Source: a virus. Taken from it: 24,545 nucleotides of DNA. The stretch's first letter is position 1. The number at the start of each line of letters is the position of its first letter. Position numbers and translations under genes: made by a program. The DNA is taken from positions 1-24,545 of IMG/VR virus record IMGVR_UViG_3300028393_000316. One strand, written 5' to 3'. The notes beneath the pieces are model-generated. The model was not told the DNA's origin. It did not search any database and worked only from the letters and a program-made list of their open reading frames with translations. Shown here one piece after another: positions 9,587 to 16,310 of the stretch.

Positions 9587-10976
9587 CAAACTAGCAGTAC
9601 TCTTTATCCTTTTTGGTACTTCTTTTTTTTGGAGTCCAAGTGCGCAAGCAACCGCTCCAGAGTTAATGGTTAGAAATGTAACAATCCTCTGTTCAAATCC
9701 TGCAGGAGAAACACACACTGCAATGACAGGCTGGGATGCAGATAACTCTTACTTTAATGGCAAGGGTGATATTGCAAGATTATTCTGTGAAGGTGGATTT
9801 GGTGGTCAATGGACTACCTATTTAAGCGATAACTATACAGGCGTAGGAAGATTCTATAATGGAATCAATCCCACTCCCGTCGTGACTCAAAGTCCAACGC
9901 CTTCCAGTTCAAATCCCACTCCCTCAGCGTCTCCTTCTGAGACTGCAACCGCTTCTCCTTCTGAGTCATCCACCACCATTGTGTCTCCGAGTCCTTCAGT
10001 AGAAACAGCGACGCAACCAAGCCCGTCACCATCCCCAGTATTAAGCCAATCACCCAGCCCGAGCCCAACTCCATCATTAAGTCCATCTGAGACCTCCACG
10101 GTAGTAGTGACACCAAGTATACCACAGGAGCCTGTAAACGTCCCTGTGACCCCTCCAGCGCCTCCTGCGGTAGAACCTACACCTGTTCCTGCTCCAGTAT
10201 CTGTGCCAGTATTGCAACCCGAGCCAACACCAGCCCCAGCGCCTGTGAGTCAGCCTGAACCAGTTTCAAGTCCTGCACCAGAACCTGTGGCAATTGCAGA
10301 CCCTGCTCCAACCCTTGAGCCAATTCCTCTTCCAATTCCAGAACCAGTCGCTGAGCCAGACCCAATTGTTGAGCCAACGCCCGTACCCGTACAGGAACCA
10401 GTGATTGAACCACCCGTTCCTGTTGAGGAGCCTCCTGCTGTAGTGGAGGAACCAGTGTCAGATGACGCTTCATTACCGCCACTTCCTGAAGAAAAACCAC
10501 CAGCGGAACCGCCAGTAGAGCCTATGCCACCTGTGCCTCATGATGAACCTCCTGTTGCTGATAAGAATGCGACGGATGAAGAAAAAGCCATTGTAGCACA
10601 AGCAATCATTGAACAAGCACATGGCGAGCCAGTAACAGCGCAAGCAATTGCGGATGCTGGTTTGACCTATGCAGATTTACCACCTGAAACACCAGTTGAA
10701 GTTCGTCAAGATGAGAATGGAAACGAAGTTGTTATCACAGCAGAGGTGGCAGCAGCGCTGGTTGTATTAGAAAACCCAGCAGCCCTTGTTGCTGCACTCT
10801 TTACTGACCCAGCACAGGCACTACTTGCTATTGCAAGCATTGGTGCTGATATGAGCCCACAAGAACGTGCACAGTCTGAAAAGACAGTAGTTGCTGCAGT
10901 TATTGTAGGACAAATCGCGGGACAAGCCGCAGTCACCGCTGCTGCAGGTGCAGCCGCATATCGGAGGAAACCATGA
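9546..10976 (+). CDS. Secreted proline-rich repeat protein, unknown function
   Basis: A 476-aa protein. The only start that includes the signal peptide is TTG at 9546, inside the end of the previous gene. Residues 1-35 form a signal peptide: basic n-region, hydrophobic LAVLFILFGTSFF, AQA cleavage site at 33-35. Residues about 37-110 form a small domain with two cysteines (C49 and C81, a possible disulphide). Residues about 112-330 are Pro/Ser/Thr then Pro/Glu/Val repeats of the SPSPTPS and EPVPxP types. The C-terminal about 140 residues are helical, Ala-rich, and end in a hydrophobic segment closed by YRRKP, a possible membrane stop. It may span or decorate the cell envelope during lysis or late infection. 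The ATGA overlap couples it to the next gene. Confidence 0.7.
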   Translation: MTKSISFFARKTSSKLAVLFILFGTSFFWSPSAQATAPELMVRNVTILCSNPAGETHTAMTGWDADNSYFNGKGDIARLFCEGGFGGQWTTYLSDNYTGVGRFYNGINPTPVVTQSPTPSSSNPTPSASPSETATASPSESSTTIVSPSPSVETATQPSPSPSPVLSQSPSPSPTPSLSPSETSTVVVTPSIPQEPVNVPVTPPAPPAVEPTPVPAPVSVPVLQPEPTPAPAPVSQPEPVSSPAPEPVAIADPAPTLEPIPLPIPEPVAEPDPIVEPTPVPVQEPVIEPPVPVEEPPAVVEEPVSDDASLPPLPEEKPPAEPPVEPMPPVPHDEPPVADKNATDEEKAIVAQAIIEQAHGEPVTAQAIADAGLTYADLPPETPVEVRQDENGNEVVITAEVAAALVVLENPAALVAALFTDPAQALLAIASIGADMSPQERAQSEKTVVAAVIVGQIAGQAAVTAAAGAAAYRRKP

Positions 10977-11146
10977 AGAAAATAATGAAAGATATGGTTG
11001 ACCAACTATGGACTTTACTAGGCATGTTCATTGCCTGGGTAGTCCTTGATGGTTCAGCCAAGACAGTAGTTGGTTACGCCATCGCAGGCACACTCATTGC
11101 ATGGGCTGTCACCTACCCGCTACGCAATCCAAAGGATGAAGCATGA
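10973..11146 (+). CDS. Small membrane protein with two predicted helices, candidate holin
   Basis: A 57-aa protein joined to its neighbours by ATGA overlaps on both sides. After a short N-terminus (MKKIMKDMVDQLW) there are two hydrophobic stretches, about residues 14-25 and 32-50 (YAIAGTLIAWAVTYPL), and a charged tail (RNPKDEA). The position directly before the CHAP endolysin makes it a good holin candidate. Two other small membrane proteins in the block compete for the role. It is assigned from topology and position, not homology. Confidence 0.65.
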   Translation: MKKIMKDMVDQLWTLLGMFIAWVVLDGSAKTVVGYAIAGTLIAWAVTYPLRNPKDEA

Positions 11147-11643
11147 GTCAAGTGGATGATTTTCTAACCACAGCCAAGGCTGAGGTTGGAACCGTAGAAG
11201 GTCCTAAAGATAACGAAACTAAATACGGTGCCTTTACTAAACATAACTTTCAAGCATGGTGTGGTTCTTATGTCATGTGGTGTGCAGCGCAAGTAAAATT
11301 AAAGATTCCTAATGTGGTCTATACACCAGCAGGTGTCACTGGATTTCAAGGGATAGGTGCTTGGTCTAATGCAGCAACTGCTAAGCCAAAGCCTGGCGAC
11401 ATTGTGTTCTTTGACTTCGTTGAAGGCGGGAACCCAGTGGAGCATGTAGGTATCGTGGTCAAGGATAACCTTGATGGAACTGTTACAACTTATGAGGGCA
11501 ACACTAGCCCTGAACATAAAACCAAAGGCTCACAAGCCAACGGTGGAGAAGTAGCAGAACGCATCCGTGCCTACAAGAAAGACAACAAGCGGAAACTCAC
11601 ACCTTACATCGTGGGCTTTGGCACACCGAAATGGAGTAAATGA
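11143..11643 (+). CDS. CHAP-domain endolysin
   Basis: A 166-aa peptidoglycan hydrolase. The CHAP (cysteine, histidine-dependent amidohydrolase/peptidase) catalytic residues are visible: Cys40 in QAWCGSYV, His101 in EHVGIV, and an acidic/Asn element in YEGN (118-120). KPGDIVFF (84-90) is the typical strand before the histidine. No cell-wall-binding domain follows, so it is a minimal endolysin. It has no signal peptide and presumably relies on a holin from this block. The ATGA overlap couples it to the upstream membrane protein; the next gene starts at the base after its stop. Confidence 0.85.
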   Translation: MSQVDDFLTTAKAEVGTVEGPKDNETKYGAFTKHNFQAWCGSYVMWCAAQVKLKIPNVVYTPAGVTGFQGIGAWSNAATAKPKPGDIVFFDFVEGGNPVEHVGIVVKDNLDGTVTTYEGNTSPEHKTKGSQANGGEVAERIRAYKKDNKRKLTPYIVGFGTPKWSK

Positions 11644-11832
11644 ATGAATAACGAAAAAATGAAACAGATTGCCCTAACTTACCTACGCTCTGCAGCAGCA
11701 GTAGCAGCAGGTTTGTACATGACTGGCGTACATGACCCTAAGACATTGGCATCAGCCTTTGTTGCTGGTCTAGTAGGTCCAATCCTCAAGGCGCTTGACC
11801 CATCAGCAAAAGAATTTGGTATTACAAAGTAA
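11644..11832 (+). CDS. Small membrane protein, holin-like
   Basis: A 62-aa protein starting immediately after the endolysin stop. It has two moderately hydrophobic Ala/Gly-rich segments (about residues 13-28 and 35-51) and a short polar C-terminus. Such proteins next to actinophage endolysins are usually called holins. It is the last gene before the terminator hairpin at 11847-11888. Confidence 0.65.
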   Translation: MNNEKMKQIALTYLRSAAAVAAGLYMTGVHDPKTLASAFVAGLVGPILKALDPSAKEFGITK

Positions 11833-11844
11833 GGCGAAAGCCTT
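11831..11844 (+). other. Short GAAA-loop hairpin
   Basis: AAGGC, a GAAA loop and GCCTT form a five-pair hairpin right at the end of the lysis block, just before the main terminator. It may assist 3'-end stability; no function is established. Confidence 0.4.
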
Positions 11845-11846
11845 TC

Positions 11847-11890
11847 AGAACCCCCTGTTTTAGTAGAAATACTAAGATGGGGGGTTCTTT
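11847..11890 (+). terminator. Rho-independent terminator of the structural/lysis operon
   Basis: AGAACCCCC pairs with GGGGGTTCT around an inner stem (TTAGTA, GAAA, TACTAA), giving a long hairpin. On the + strand it is followed by a T-rich tract (ttctttctcttt). It separates the rightward lysis genes from the convergent small - strand genes. Read leftward there is no clear U-tract, so it is best as a rightward terminator. Confidence 0.8.
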
Positions 11891-11894
11891 CTCT

Positions 11895-12071
11895 TTATCC
11901 ACCTGTTGAATAGAACCCATTACCATTAAACTTTACTGCTGTGGGCAAGATAATCCTACGCATAATTCGTAGACAATGCTGACAAGTTGGACATTCGTCT
12001 CGTTCTTCTATGTCACGCCAGTGCTCTTCTTGTGTATCGCAATCATCGCATCTGTATTCGTAATTCGGCAT
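11895..12071 (-). CDS. FmdB-like small zinc-ribbon protein
   Basis: A 58-aa protein with a MPNYEYRCDDC start, a second CPTCQHC knuckle and a GNGFYSTGG end. This is the layout of FmdB-type zinc-ribbon proteins (regulator-like, function largely unknown). Cys8/Cys11 and Cys27/Cys30 (with Cys33) would bind one zinc. Its ATG overlaps the stop of the upstream - strand gene (TAATG), so the two are co-translated. It converges on the lysis operon across the terminator hairpin. Confidence 0.8.
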   Translation of the reverse strand: MPNYEYRCDDCDTQEEHWRDIEERDECPTCQHCLRIMRRIILPTAVKFNGNGFYSTGG

Positions 12072-12199
12072 TAAAACTCTATCCCTATGTACCAGAACCC
12101 TAATTCAATTCCAGCGCTATACTTGCTGATGTTAAATCCTATGGCGAATCCAGTGACTCGCCCACAGACAATCCATTTATTTAAGACGCGTTTTTCCAT
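12071..12199 (-). CDS. Small hypothetical protein, coupled to the zinc-ribbon gene
   Basis: A 42-aa protein (MEKRVLNKW start; NISKYSAGIELGFWYIGIEF end) with a patterned aromatic beta-like C-terminus that looks real rather than random. I chose the ATG at 12199 because a TACACT hexamer lies 6 nt upstream, placing a transcription start at or next to the ATG (leaderless). A longer form from 12295 (74 aa) is possible, but it would begin in a hairpin next to a G-run. The TAATG overlap with the downstream zinc-ribbon gene supports coding. Function unknown. Confidence 0.55.
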   Translation of the reverse strand: MEKRVLNKWIVCGRVTGFAIGFNISKYSAGIELGFWYIGIEF

Positions 12200-12380
12200 G
12201 CGGATAGTGTACCATATTGAGGCGGGCAACCGTGGGGCGGAAACTTCAAATGAAGGATGACGGCAACGTCTGAATCCAACTCCCTGAACCACCATAATTT
12301 TTTATGGGGGGTAGGGGGGGCGTTTCTTAAAATCAGGACTCGGGCATGCCTTTAAAAAACTCGTGTGGTAGGGTATTTAC
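12200..12380. promoter_or_regulatory. Divergent intergenic region with probable leaderless promoters
   Basis: This 181-bp gap lies between a leftward gene (start 12199) and a rightward gene (start 12381). Leftward, TACACT is 6 nt before the ATG. Rightward, TAGGGT (12369-12374) is also exactly 6 nt before the ATG. Both fit the actinobacterial TANNNT -10 element with transcription starting at the ATG. Neither has a convincing -35. The gap also holds a CCATAA-TTTT-TTATGG hairpin (12292-12307) running into G6-TA-G7 (12306-12320). I see no other gene in it. Confidence 0.45.
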
Positions 12381-12548
12381 ATGACAAAAATAATTGATTC
12401 AAATGAGCATTACAACATACTCGATGTCCAGCATTACTGTTGTGACGAGTTCCAATTTAGGTATTTGTGCAAAATCTGTGATGAATTTGCGGGATGTTAC
12501 TACTGCGAGTTTGACTACAGTAAACCCCATGACTGTGATACACTCTAA
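12381..12548 (+). CDS. Small cysteine-rich protein, probable zinc binder
   Basis: A 55-aa protein with eight cysteines, including CC at 20-21, LCKICDEFAGCYYC at 29-42 and a final HDCDTL. The spacing suggests one or two zinc sites. It starts the rightward early/replication operon, apparently from a leaderless ATG 6 nt after TAGGGT. The nuclease gene follows 2 nt after its stop. Function unknown; it may be a DNA- or protein-binding regulator. Confidence 0.65.
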   Translation: MTKIIDSNEHYNILDVQHYCCDEFQFRYLCKICDEFAGCYYCEFDYSKPHDCDTL

Positions 12549-12550
12549 CC

Positions 12551-13291
12551 ATGAATGAATTACCCAAGCATATTTCCTATTCCTCTTTCAGCACATGGCA
12601 AGAATGTGGCTGGAAGTACTATCTAACCAAGGTAGAGGGCGCATCAGAGCCTCATGCCGTATGGTTCACTGGCGGTACTGCCGTCCACAAAGCCACTGAA
12701 GTTTATGACCTTGAAGGTGGCACTTCTGAAGATATTTGGAACAAGGTGTGGTATGACCAAGTAGCCGAGGATGAGGCGCTACACGGTGACATGAATACTT
12801 GGCAGTACGCCAAGAAGGAAGACATGTCATGGTGGTACGGCGAAGGCATTTGGATGTTGGATAAATGGATTGAGTTCCGCAAGAACTGGTCAGTTTACGA
12901 AGATTTTGTTGAAAAGCAGTATGAAATAGATATAGATAACACAACAGTCAAGATGGCAATTGACCGTGTTATGGTTGACTTCGAGGGGAATCGGGTGCTC
13001 CTTGATATCAAAACTGGTGCGTCATCCCAAAGGCATCCTTTGCAACTAGCAGTGTACGCGTGGGCACTGCAAAAGCAAGGGATTTCTGTCCATCGAGCAG
13101 GCTTTTGGGATGCACGTACTGGTCATGTAACTTTATGGAACCTTGACAACCTACACCCTGAGCGCGTAGAGGATATCCTCAATACTTTTGATAAGGCACG
13201 GAAAGAAACTATCTTCCTGCCTAACTTGTCTAACTGCGGTAGATGTGGTGTAGTATCTGCCTGCAAGTATGTCAATGGACACGTTTCTTAG
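12551..13291 (+). CDS. Cas4/RecB-like PD-(D/E)XK exonuclease with Fe-S cysteines
   Basis: A 246-aa nuclease of the PDDEXK_1/Cas4-RecB type. SYSSFSTWQECGWKYYL at the N-terminus and GTAVHKATE are the usual family landmarks. The active site is built from AIDRVMVD and LLDIKTG, and QLAVYAWAL is the motif with the conserved Gln. One cysteine near the N-terminus (C19) plus C229, C232 and C238 at the C-terminus match the 4Fe-4S clamp of Cas4/AddB-type enzymes. Encoded upstream of a RecA/DnaB-like ATPase and a primase, it likely processes DNA ends in replication or recombination. No cas1 or CRISPR array is nearby, so a spacer-acquisition role is not supported. Confidence 0.8.
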   Translation: MNELPKHISYSSFSTWQECGWKYYLTKVEGASEPHAVWFTGGTAVHKATEVYDLEGGTSEDIWNKVWYDQVAEDEALHGDMNTWQYAKKEDMSWWYGEGIWMLDKWIEFRKNWSVYEDFVEKQYEIDIDNTTVKMAIDRVMVDFEGNRVLLDIKTGASSQRHPLQLAVYAWALQKQGISVHRAGFWDARTGHVTLWNLDNLHPERVEDILNTFDKARKETIFLPNLSNCGRCGVVSACKYVNGHVS

Positions 13292-13388
13292 CAGTATAGT
13301 TCCGCTCATCAGGGACATAGACGATATGGTAGATGAGGCGGAAGAACTAGGGTTCAAACATGAACAAGAAAAGGAGAAAAACCAATGA
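13269..13388 (+). CDS. Very small acidic protein, hypothetical
   Basis: A 39-aa frame that overlaps the end of the nuclease gene by 23 nt and whose stop overlaps the next start as ATGA. The sequence is amphipathic and acidic, then charged (LIRDIDDMVDEAEELG; KHEQEKEKNQ). An alternative start is the ATG at 13275. The coupling and lack of any gap support expression. Function unknown. Confidence 0.45.
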   Translation: MSMDTFLSSIVPLIRDIDDMVDEAEELGFKHEQEKEKNQ

Positions 13389-13813
13389 CTGGTAATTTCC
13401 AAGTCAGTAGCAAACTGCCTGATGGGAGAATCTTCGTAGTCGCACATGAGACTTACGCTGGATTCTGCGAGGCACTTGAATCAGTAGTAGGAGTGACAGA
13501 ATCACAAGACCTACTCACAGAGATGGGTAAGTCACTAGGTGGCACACCCTACAACTCATCAGGAGCAGTAGATAATATCCGTGCACAGTTTCCTAACGCA
13601 CAGGTAGACCATACTGCACATCCAACACAAACTCCTGCATCCACTGTAGGTCCAACTGGCAAGTCCTGTAAGCATGGTGTAATGTCACAGCGTACAGGCT
13701 CTGGTGCTAAGGGTCCTTGGAAGGCATATATGTGCCCTTCACCAAAGGGAACTCCTGACCAGTGCGAACCAGTATGGCTTCGCCGTGGCGATGCAGAATG
13801 GAATAGTTTCTAA
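13385..13813 (+). CDS. Hypothetical protein with C-terminal zinc-ribbon-like motif
   Basis: A 142-aa protein with AGGAG upstream of its ATG. The N-terminal about 65 residues look alpha/beta and folded. Residues about 66-92 are a Pro/Thr/Gln-rich linker. The C-terminus has SCKHG, YMCPSPKG and DQCEPVW, a Cys/His arrangement that looks like a zinc ribbon. Proteins with this linker-plus-CKHG tail sit in replication clusters of actinophages. A role with the adjacent nuclease and ATPase is inferred only. Confidence 0.65.
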   Translation: MTGNFQVSSKLPDGRIFVVAHETYAGFCEALESVVGVTESQDLLTEMGKSLGGTPYNSSGAVDNIRAQFPNAQVDHTAHPTQTPASTVGPTGKSCKHGVMSQRTGSGAKGPWKAYMCPSPKGTPDQCEPVWLRRGDAEWNSF

Positions 13814-13816
13814 ACA

Positions 13817-14608
13817 ATGAGAACACTTGCCCGCGCCGTAGGTTCTAAAGACATAGGTGGCGAACCGCTGCCAACAGTATTTCGTACCTTTGATATCAAT
13901 AAAATCGTATTTCGGCGTGCCGAGGTTTCGATGATTGCTGGTACTCCTGGCGCTGGTAAGTCTTCCGTTGCTTTAGCCATTGCACTTCGTGCAAAAGTTC
14001 CAACATTATACGTGAGTGCTGATACTAATGCTCACACTATGGCTATGCGCCTGCTGTCTATGATTACTAGCAAGCCTCAAACTGATGCAGAACACATGCT
14101 TGAGTTTGATGTTGCTGGTAGTCGCAAGACCATTAACGAAAACTCGGGGCATATCTTTTGGTCATTTGAGTCAAGCCCAACGCTTGATGACCTTGACCAA
14201 GAGGTATCTGCTTTCGAGGAGTTGTGGGGCTGTTCGCCAACTCTCATTGTTGTTGATAACCTTATGGATATTTCCAACGATGGCGGAGAAGAGTTTGCAA
14301 ATATGCGTTCAACTCTAAAAGAACTCAAGTACCTCGCAAGAGATACTAACGCTGCTGTTTTAGTACTTCATCATACGAAGGAGTCCTATACAGGTACACC
14401 GTGCCAACCACGCTCTGCTTTGCAGGGTATGGTTGCACAGTTACCTGCTCTTATCTGTACCGTGGGTACTGATGCCCCTGGCTTTATTGCCATAGCACCA
14501 GTGAAGAATCGGTATGGAAAGGCAGACCCATCAGGCAATACTGCCTATTGGTTGAACTTTAATCCTGAATACATGGATGTCTCTGACATCGCTGAGAGGT
14601 TAAAATGA
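13817..14608 (+). CDS. DnaB/RecA-like replicative ATPase
   Basis: A 263-aa RecA-fold ATPase. Walker A is GTPGAGKS at residues 42-49, Walker B is LIVVD at 143-147, and VLVLHHTKES (181-190) matches the HH sensor region of DnaB/RepA-like helicases. A basic sensor/arginine-finger region follows (VKNRYGK). The protein consists of the ATPase core only and lacks the N-terminal DnaB domain, like AAA_25/RepA-type phage proteins. Just downstream are a resolvase and a primase, so the likely role is replicative helicase or recombinase at the fork. A pure recombinase (UvsX/Sak4-like) is the main alternative. Confidence 0.75.
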   Translation: MRTLARAVGSKDIGGEPLPTVFRTFDINKIVFRRAEVSMIAGTPGAGKSSVALAIALRAKVPTLYVSADTNAHTMAMRLLSMITSKPQTDAEHMLEFDVAGSRKTINENSGHIFWSFESSPTLDDLDQEVSAFEELWGCSPTLIVVDNLMDISNDGGEEFANMRSTLKELKYLARDTNAAVLVLHHTKESYTGTPCQPRSALQGMVAQLPALICTVGTDAPGFIAIAPVKNRYGKADPSGNTAYWLNFNPEYMDVSDIAERLK

Positions 14609-14694
14609 GTATATTTGAACCCATAGTTCCTGACCCTAATTGGGGTCTTCCTACAGTAGACGTAGACCCAGAGGAATGGGAAGATGATGACTAA
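14605..14694 (+). CDS. Tiny acidic protein, hypothetical
   Basis: A 29-aa frame starting in an ATGA overlap with the ATPase stop and overlapping the next gene by 11 nt. It is Pro- and acid-rich, ending in EEWEDDD. It fills the gap between two genes, which is the main argument that it is translated. It could be only a leader that couples the ATPase to the downstream gene. Confidence 0.4.
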   Translation: MSIFEPIVPDPNWGLPTVDVDPEEWEDDD

Positions 14695-14890
14695 ACATAT
14701 AACAGAACTAAAACCAGATTATACAAGGGCGATGGATATACGTGGTGTACCTACCAGTATATGCATCTGTGGGAGTTTCATATGGAACCTGAAAGCATCA
14801 TTTGATGAATACGGTAGCATAAGTATGTATTTTCTAGATATGGAGTGTGCTGACTGTGGAACGCAGGCAACCGCGCCAATTGAGGAGTAA
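14684..14890 (+). CDS. Small protein with two CxC/CxxC knuckles
   Basis: A 68-aa protein with GAGGAA 7 nt upstream of its ATG. SICICGSF (about residues 26-33) and MECADCGTQA (about 53-62) form two cysteine knuckles separated by beta-like sequence, typical of a zinc ribbon. Function unknown. It is cotranscribed with replication genes and followed by the transglycosylase gene, 2 nt after its stop. Confidence 0.6.
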   Translation: MMTKHITELKPDYTRAMDIRGVPTSICICGSFIWNLKASFDEYGSISMYFLDMECADCGTQATAPIEE

Positions 14891-14892
14891 TA

Positions 14893-15327
14893 ATGAAACT
14901 GACAACATACACTTGGATAATGGCTGCTGTAGTCTTTGCGGGAACTTTACCCCACGCTGTGGGTGCGATGTTCCTACAAGGACAAATGCGGGCAATCGAC
15001 GCAACAGCATCATGCAAAAATCTAAGTTACGTACCAATATCGGAGATGAAACGACTAGCAAAGCGAATCGCTAAGAACCGAGTAATGACAACGTACAACA
15101 GTAAATACGAGTGGAAAGCACTCTTTACTTTGTGGGACAAGGAATCTCGCTGGGATTATACAGCGAAGAACCCCCACTCAACCGCCTATGGAATCCCTCA
15201 GATATTAAATATGGATGAGAAGACTCCTATGGCACGTCAGATTGATTTAGGATTAAAATATATACAGGCTCGTTACGATACCCCTTCAAAGGCATTAGCC
15301 TTTCATAATCGTTACGGCTGGTATTAA
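14893..15327 (+). CDS. Exported SLT-like lytic transglycosylase
   Basis: A 144-aa protein with a GAGGAG site 6 nt before the ATG. Residues about 5-26 form a signal peptide or membrane anchor. The C-terminal lysozyme-like domain shows the catalytic glutamate in LWDKESRWD (E84), followed by NPHSTAYGIPQIL, the GxxQI landmark of SLT domains, and an ALAFHNRYGWY end. It would cleave the glycan strands of peptidoglycan. It lies in the early operon, not with the endolysin, so a role in entry-related or secondary wall remodelling is possible, as is a second lysis enzyme. Confidence 0.75.
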   Translation: MKLTTYTWIMAAVVFAGTLPHAVGAMFLQGQMRAIDATASCKNLSYVPISEMKRLAKRIAKNRVMTTYNSKYEWKALFTLWDKESRWDYTAKNPHSTAYGIPQILNMDEKTPMARQIDLGLKYIQARYDTPSKALAFHNRYGWY

Positions 15328-15330
15328 ATA

Positions 15331-15672
15331 ATGGGTGGTCGCGCTGCCAAGGCTAAGGGTGCAGGAGCCGAACGAGATGTAGTAAAATACCTCAAGGAAT
15401 GGTTTCCATATGTAGACCGTAGACTTGCTGGCGCGACACTCGATAAAGGTGATATCTCTGGGATTCCTGGAGTTACCATTGAGATAAAGAACCATGCCAA
15501 GATGGATTTGGCTGGTTGGACAGAAGAGTTGATAGTCGAGATGACTAACGACAAGGCGTGGACAGGTGTAGTCGTGCACAAGCGAAAGGGACGGGGTAAT
15601 CCTGGAGATTGGTATGCGACTATGCCTGTACATGTATGGATAGATTTGCTTAGGAAGGTACTAGATAAATGA
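15331..15672 (+). CDS. Hjc-like Holliday junction resolvase / PD-(D/E)XK nuclease
   Basis: A 113-aa protein. GAGAERDVVKYL gives the first acidic residue (E14). GDISGIPGVTIEIKNH gives the core D41 and E51-x-K53 of the PD-(D/E)XK site, and later strands (TGVVVHKRKG) complete a small resolvase fold. Its size is usual for Hjc-type or phage resolvases. It would resolve branched intermediates before packaging. Its stop overlaps the start of the methyltransferase as ATGA. Confidence 0.7.
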   Translation: MGGRAAKAKGAGAERDVVKYLKEWFPYVDRRLAGATLDKGDISGIPGVTIEIKNHAKMDLAGWTEELIVEMTNDKAWTGVVVHKRKGRGNPGDWYATMPVHVWIDLLRKVLDK

Positions 15673-16310
15673 TTATCTATGACTTATTCTCTGGCACTGG
15701 CAGTTCAACACAGGCATTTAAAGATGCTGGACACACAGTTGTATCATTTGAGATTGATGGCAACTTCGTTGCTACCCAGCATGTAAACATCTTAAACCTT
15801 AAAGCAGCAGACCTGATTGCTAAGTATGGTCGCCCTGATTTTATTTGGGCATCACCACCATGCACAGCCTTTTCAGTAGCCTCTATGACTAAGCATTGGG
15901 AGAAGAAAGATAAACTTGCTTATCCTAAAACAGATGGTGCTCTCAAGGGTATGGCTCTGGTTGAGCACACACTTAATTTGATTAAAGAGTTAGACCCTAA
16001 GTATGGCTGGCTTATGGAGAACCCAAGAGGCATGCTACGCATCCTTCCACTCATGCAGGATTACATTCGCAGAACTGTGACGTATTGCCAGTATGGTGAT
16101 ACCCGTATGAAACCCACAGACCTTTGGGGAAACCTTTCGGGGTGGACACCAAGGAAACCCTGTAGTAACGGCTCATCTTGTCACATAGCCTCTCCTCGTG
16201 GCACTTCATCAGGAACCCAGGCATTAGTCAACGCGACTGAACGTTCTCGTGTACCCTATGACTTAGGAAAAGAAATTATGGAATCACTAGAGGTACTAAA
16301 TGAAGTATGA
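15669..16310 (+). CDS. C5 cytosine-specific DNA methyltransferase
   Basis: A 213-aa Dcm-type enzyme. Motif I is DLFSGTGSSTQAF (5-17), motif IV is SPPCTAFS with catalytic Cys65, motif VI is ENPRG (117-121), and QYGDTRMKPT (141-150) matches motif VIII. It is much shorter than most bacterial C5 enzymes: the target-recognition region after motif VIII is reduced. Phage orphan methyltransferases often protect against host restriction. No cognate restriction enzyme is visible, although an HNH protein lies downstream. The start overlaps the resolvase stop. Confidence 0.8.
   Translation: MIIYDLFSGTGSSTQAFKDAGHTVVSFEIDGNFVATQHVNILNLKAADLIAKYGRPDFIWASPPCTAFSVASMTKHWEKKDKLAYPKTDGALKGMALVEHTLNLIKELDPKYGWLMENPRGMLRILPLMQDYIRRTVTYCQYGDTRMKPTDLWGNLSGWTPRKPCSNGSSCHIASPRGTSSGTQALVNATERSRVPYDLGKEIMESLEVLNEV

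Noticed and set aside
9865-10500. Open frames on the - strand opposite the proline-rich gene
   Set aside because: Low-complexity reading (Gly/Asp/Leu or Gln/Leu-rich) of the proline repeats; no independent signals.
12071-12295. Longer 74-aa version of the small - strand gene
   Set aside because: The extra N-terminus would start inside a hairpin beside a G-run and has no ribosome-binding site. The 42-aa start has a suitably placed -10 element.
12306-12320. G-quadruplex from the G6-TA-G7 run
   Set aside because: Only two G-tracts are present on this strand, so an intramolecular four-tract structure is not supported by the simple pattern.
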